Below, one piece after another: positions 63,215 to 64,000 of a stretch of DNA of 64,000 nt (position 1 is the first letter of the stretch; the number at the start of each line of letters is the position of its first letter). The stretch is from Phreatobacter sp. GTDB lineage: Bacteria > Pseudomonadota > Alphaproteobacteria > Rhizobiales > Phreatobacteraceae. The translations under genes were made by a program, and so were the position numbers. The DNA lies in contig NZ_JAEULY010000004.1 of assembly GCF_016793595.1 (NCBI RefSeq), forward strand, positions 372,001-436,000, given 5' to 3'. The notes below the pieces were generated by a model. That model saw nothing but the letters and a program-made list of their open reading frames with translations, was not told the origin of the DNA and ran no database searches.

Positions 63215-63571
63215 TCAACCCTGGCACTCGGCAGGCAGGTCGACCTCCGACTGGAGTGCCTCCAGGTGCATCTCGGCAGCCTGCGCGGCCGCTCGCTCCA
63301 CCGCCCGGAAACGGGCCACCAGCGCAAGCCCCAGCGGCGTCAGCGTCGCGCCGCCGCCATGCCGGCCGCCTGTCTGGCGCGCCACGACCGCCTTGCCGAA
63401 GACCCCGTTCAATTCCTCCACCAGCTCCCATGCCCGGCGATAGGACATGCCCATGGAGCGGCCCGCGGCCGCGATGGAGCCTCGCGCGGCGATCTGCTCC
63501 AGAAGCTCGACCTTGCCGGGGCCGATCCGGCCTCCGGGGTCGAGATTGATGCGCAGGCTCAAGGAGGGCAT
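63215..63571 (-). CDS. ModE-type winged helix regulator (single-domain)
   Basis: 118-residue protein equal to the N-terminal DNA-binding domain of ModE: KVELLEQIAARGSIAAAGRSMGMSYRRAWELVEELN (about residues 20-55), then RQTGGRHGGGATLTPLG. It lacks the C-terminal molybdate-binding MOP domains, so it cannot sense molybdate by the usual route. Single-domain forms occur in many alphaproteobacteria. A Mo-box-like inverted repeat lies 135 nt upstream. A molybdenum hydroxylase (iorAB) is about 10 kb away. No good ribosome binding site before ATG 63571. Confidence 0.8.
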   Translation of the reverse strand: MPSLSLRINLDPGGRIGPGKVELLEQIAARGSIAAAGRSMGMSYRRAWELVEELNGVFGKAVVARQTGGRHGGGATLTPLGLALVARFRAVERAAAQAAEMHLEALQSEVDLPAECQG

Positions 63572-63705
63572 GGGGGAAACGGCCGGCAGGTGACGGGCAG
63601 CGACCTTAGACGATCGCCGCGATTCAGAGAATTGCGCGAGCGACAAGCCGTTGCCGGGCGGCGGTGCTCCATTGCGCACAGCAGGAGTTGCGGCGCGCCG
63701 CCCTT

Positions 63706-63729
63706 CGTTATATCCAAATGAAAATAACG
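63706..63729. promoter_or_regulatory. Mo-box-like inverted repeat between the modE-like and arsR genes
   Basis: CGTTATAT (63706-63713), 8 nt, then AAATAACG (63722-63729): inverted CGTTAT/ATAACG half-sites in an A+T-rich patch. The shape fits a ModE operator with one mismatch. It could equally be the operator of the ArsR-family regulator, whose first possible ATG lies within it. Confidence 0.5.
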
Positions 63730-64000
63730 AACGAAGACCCCGCATTCAAGGCATCAGGCAGGATGGCCTCTTCCTCGACCGCCGGACGACCGAACCGATC
63801 CCCGTGCCACGCCGACGATGCGGCTCCCGCCGCCGAGCTCTCGGACGTGCTGAAGGCCCTCGCCCACCCGGTCCGGCTCGCCGCAGTGCGCGCACTTTCG
63901 TCGGGCGAGCGCTGCGTGAGCGAGCTCGGCGCCGAACTCGGCGTGCGCCAGCCTCTGCTCTCCCAGCAGCTGACGGTGCTCAGGGGCGCTCACGTCGTGA
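63718..64000 (+). CDS. ArsR-family transcriptional regulator, partial (3' end beyond window)
   Basis: N-terminal 94 residues of a winged-helix ArsR repressor, with the reading frame open to the window edge. The helix-turn-helix is VLKALAHPVRLAAVRALSSGERCVSELGAELGVRQPLLSQQLTVLR. The RQPxLSQQL recognition helix resembles BigR/SqrR-type persulfide sensors, and a Cys occurs at GERCVSEL; metal-sensing ArsR proteins have a CVC pair here, which is missing. The start may be ATG 63718 (inside the inverted repeat) or ATG 63763 with AGG just before it. BigR-like function is inference. Confidence 0.7.
   Translation, partial: MKITNEDPAFKASGRMASSSTAGRPNRSPCHADDAAPAAELSDVLKALAHPVRLAAVRALSSGERCVSELGAELGVRQPLLSQQLTVLRGAHVV

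Overview
The window is a compact, G+C-rich chromosomal segment from an alphaproteobacterium, most likely of the order Hyphomicrobiales (Rhizobiales). The grounds are the gene orders (DUF4164-zapA, sppA-ihfB-lapA-trpFBA-accD-folC, split gcvPA/gcvPB), the alphaproteobacterial forms of AccD and IleRS, several orphan tripartite-tricarboxylate-type (Bug) receptors, and RIME-like intergenic palindromes. Genus cannot be settled from the sequence alone. I saw no rRNA, tRNA, transposase, phage gene or CRISPR array.

Layout. 1-6.9 kb: a Bug receptor cut by the window edge, an FAH-family enzyme, DUF4164-zapA, rpsA with a strong terminator, a small lytic-transglycosylase-like protein and a glyoxalase-II-like hydrolase. 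7-18 kb: a membrane flippase-like protein, then a dense housekeeping run (FMN reductase, pyrF, sppA, ihfB, lapA, an ornithine-cyclodeaminase homologue, trpF-trpB-trpA, accD, folC). 18-24.7 kb: magnesium genes mgtE-mgtC, LssY_C and DUF2272 proteins, a YitT-like membrane protein and an MFS exporter.

24.7-34.5 kb is the most distinctive accessory region. Two orphan Bug receptors and a GntR/UTRA regulator lie on the minus strand. Divergent from them is a seven-gene operon that reads as a sulfolactate (C3 sulfonate) degradation unit: suyA-suyB (sulfolactate sulfo-lyase), a GNAT acetyltransferase, a YeiH-type anion exporter, an slcC-like and a comC-like pair of opposite-handed sulfolactate dehydrogenases, and a class V aminotransferase. 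A GTCTT-ATAC-AAGAC operator overlaps the operon promoter. Together the enzymes would racemise sulfolactate through sulfopyruvate, cleave it to pyruvate and sulfite, and export the sulfite.

34.6-43.3 kb: dps, a quinone-oxidoreductase-like MDR protein, a cold-shock pair (DEAD-box helicase and cspA), ileS and small unknown proteins. 43.4-48.3 kb: the glycine cleavage operon gcvT-gcvH-gcvPA-gcvPB behind a tandem glycine riboswitch, with a large palindrome inside the operon. 48.4-57 kb: a LysE exporter, a lipoprotein, an aminotransferase, an isoquinoline-oxidoreductase-type molybdenum hydroxylase (iorAB), an acyltransferase, and divergent cobT/cobS. 57-64 kb: DUF1289, a retropepsin-like protease, a 5'-nucleotidase-like phosphatase, a chromosomal class D beta-lactamase, a TauE/SafE transporter, dusA, a ModE-like regulator and, at the edge, an ArsR-family regulator. 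A Mo-box-like inverted repeat lies between the last two.
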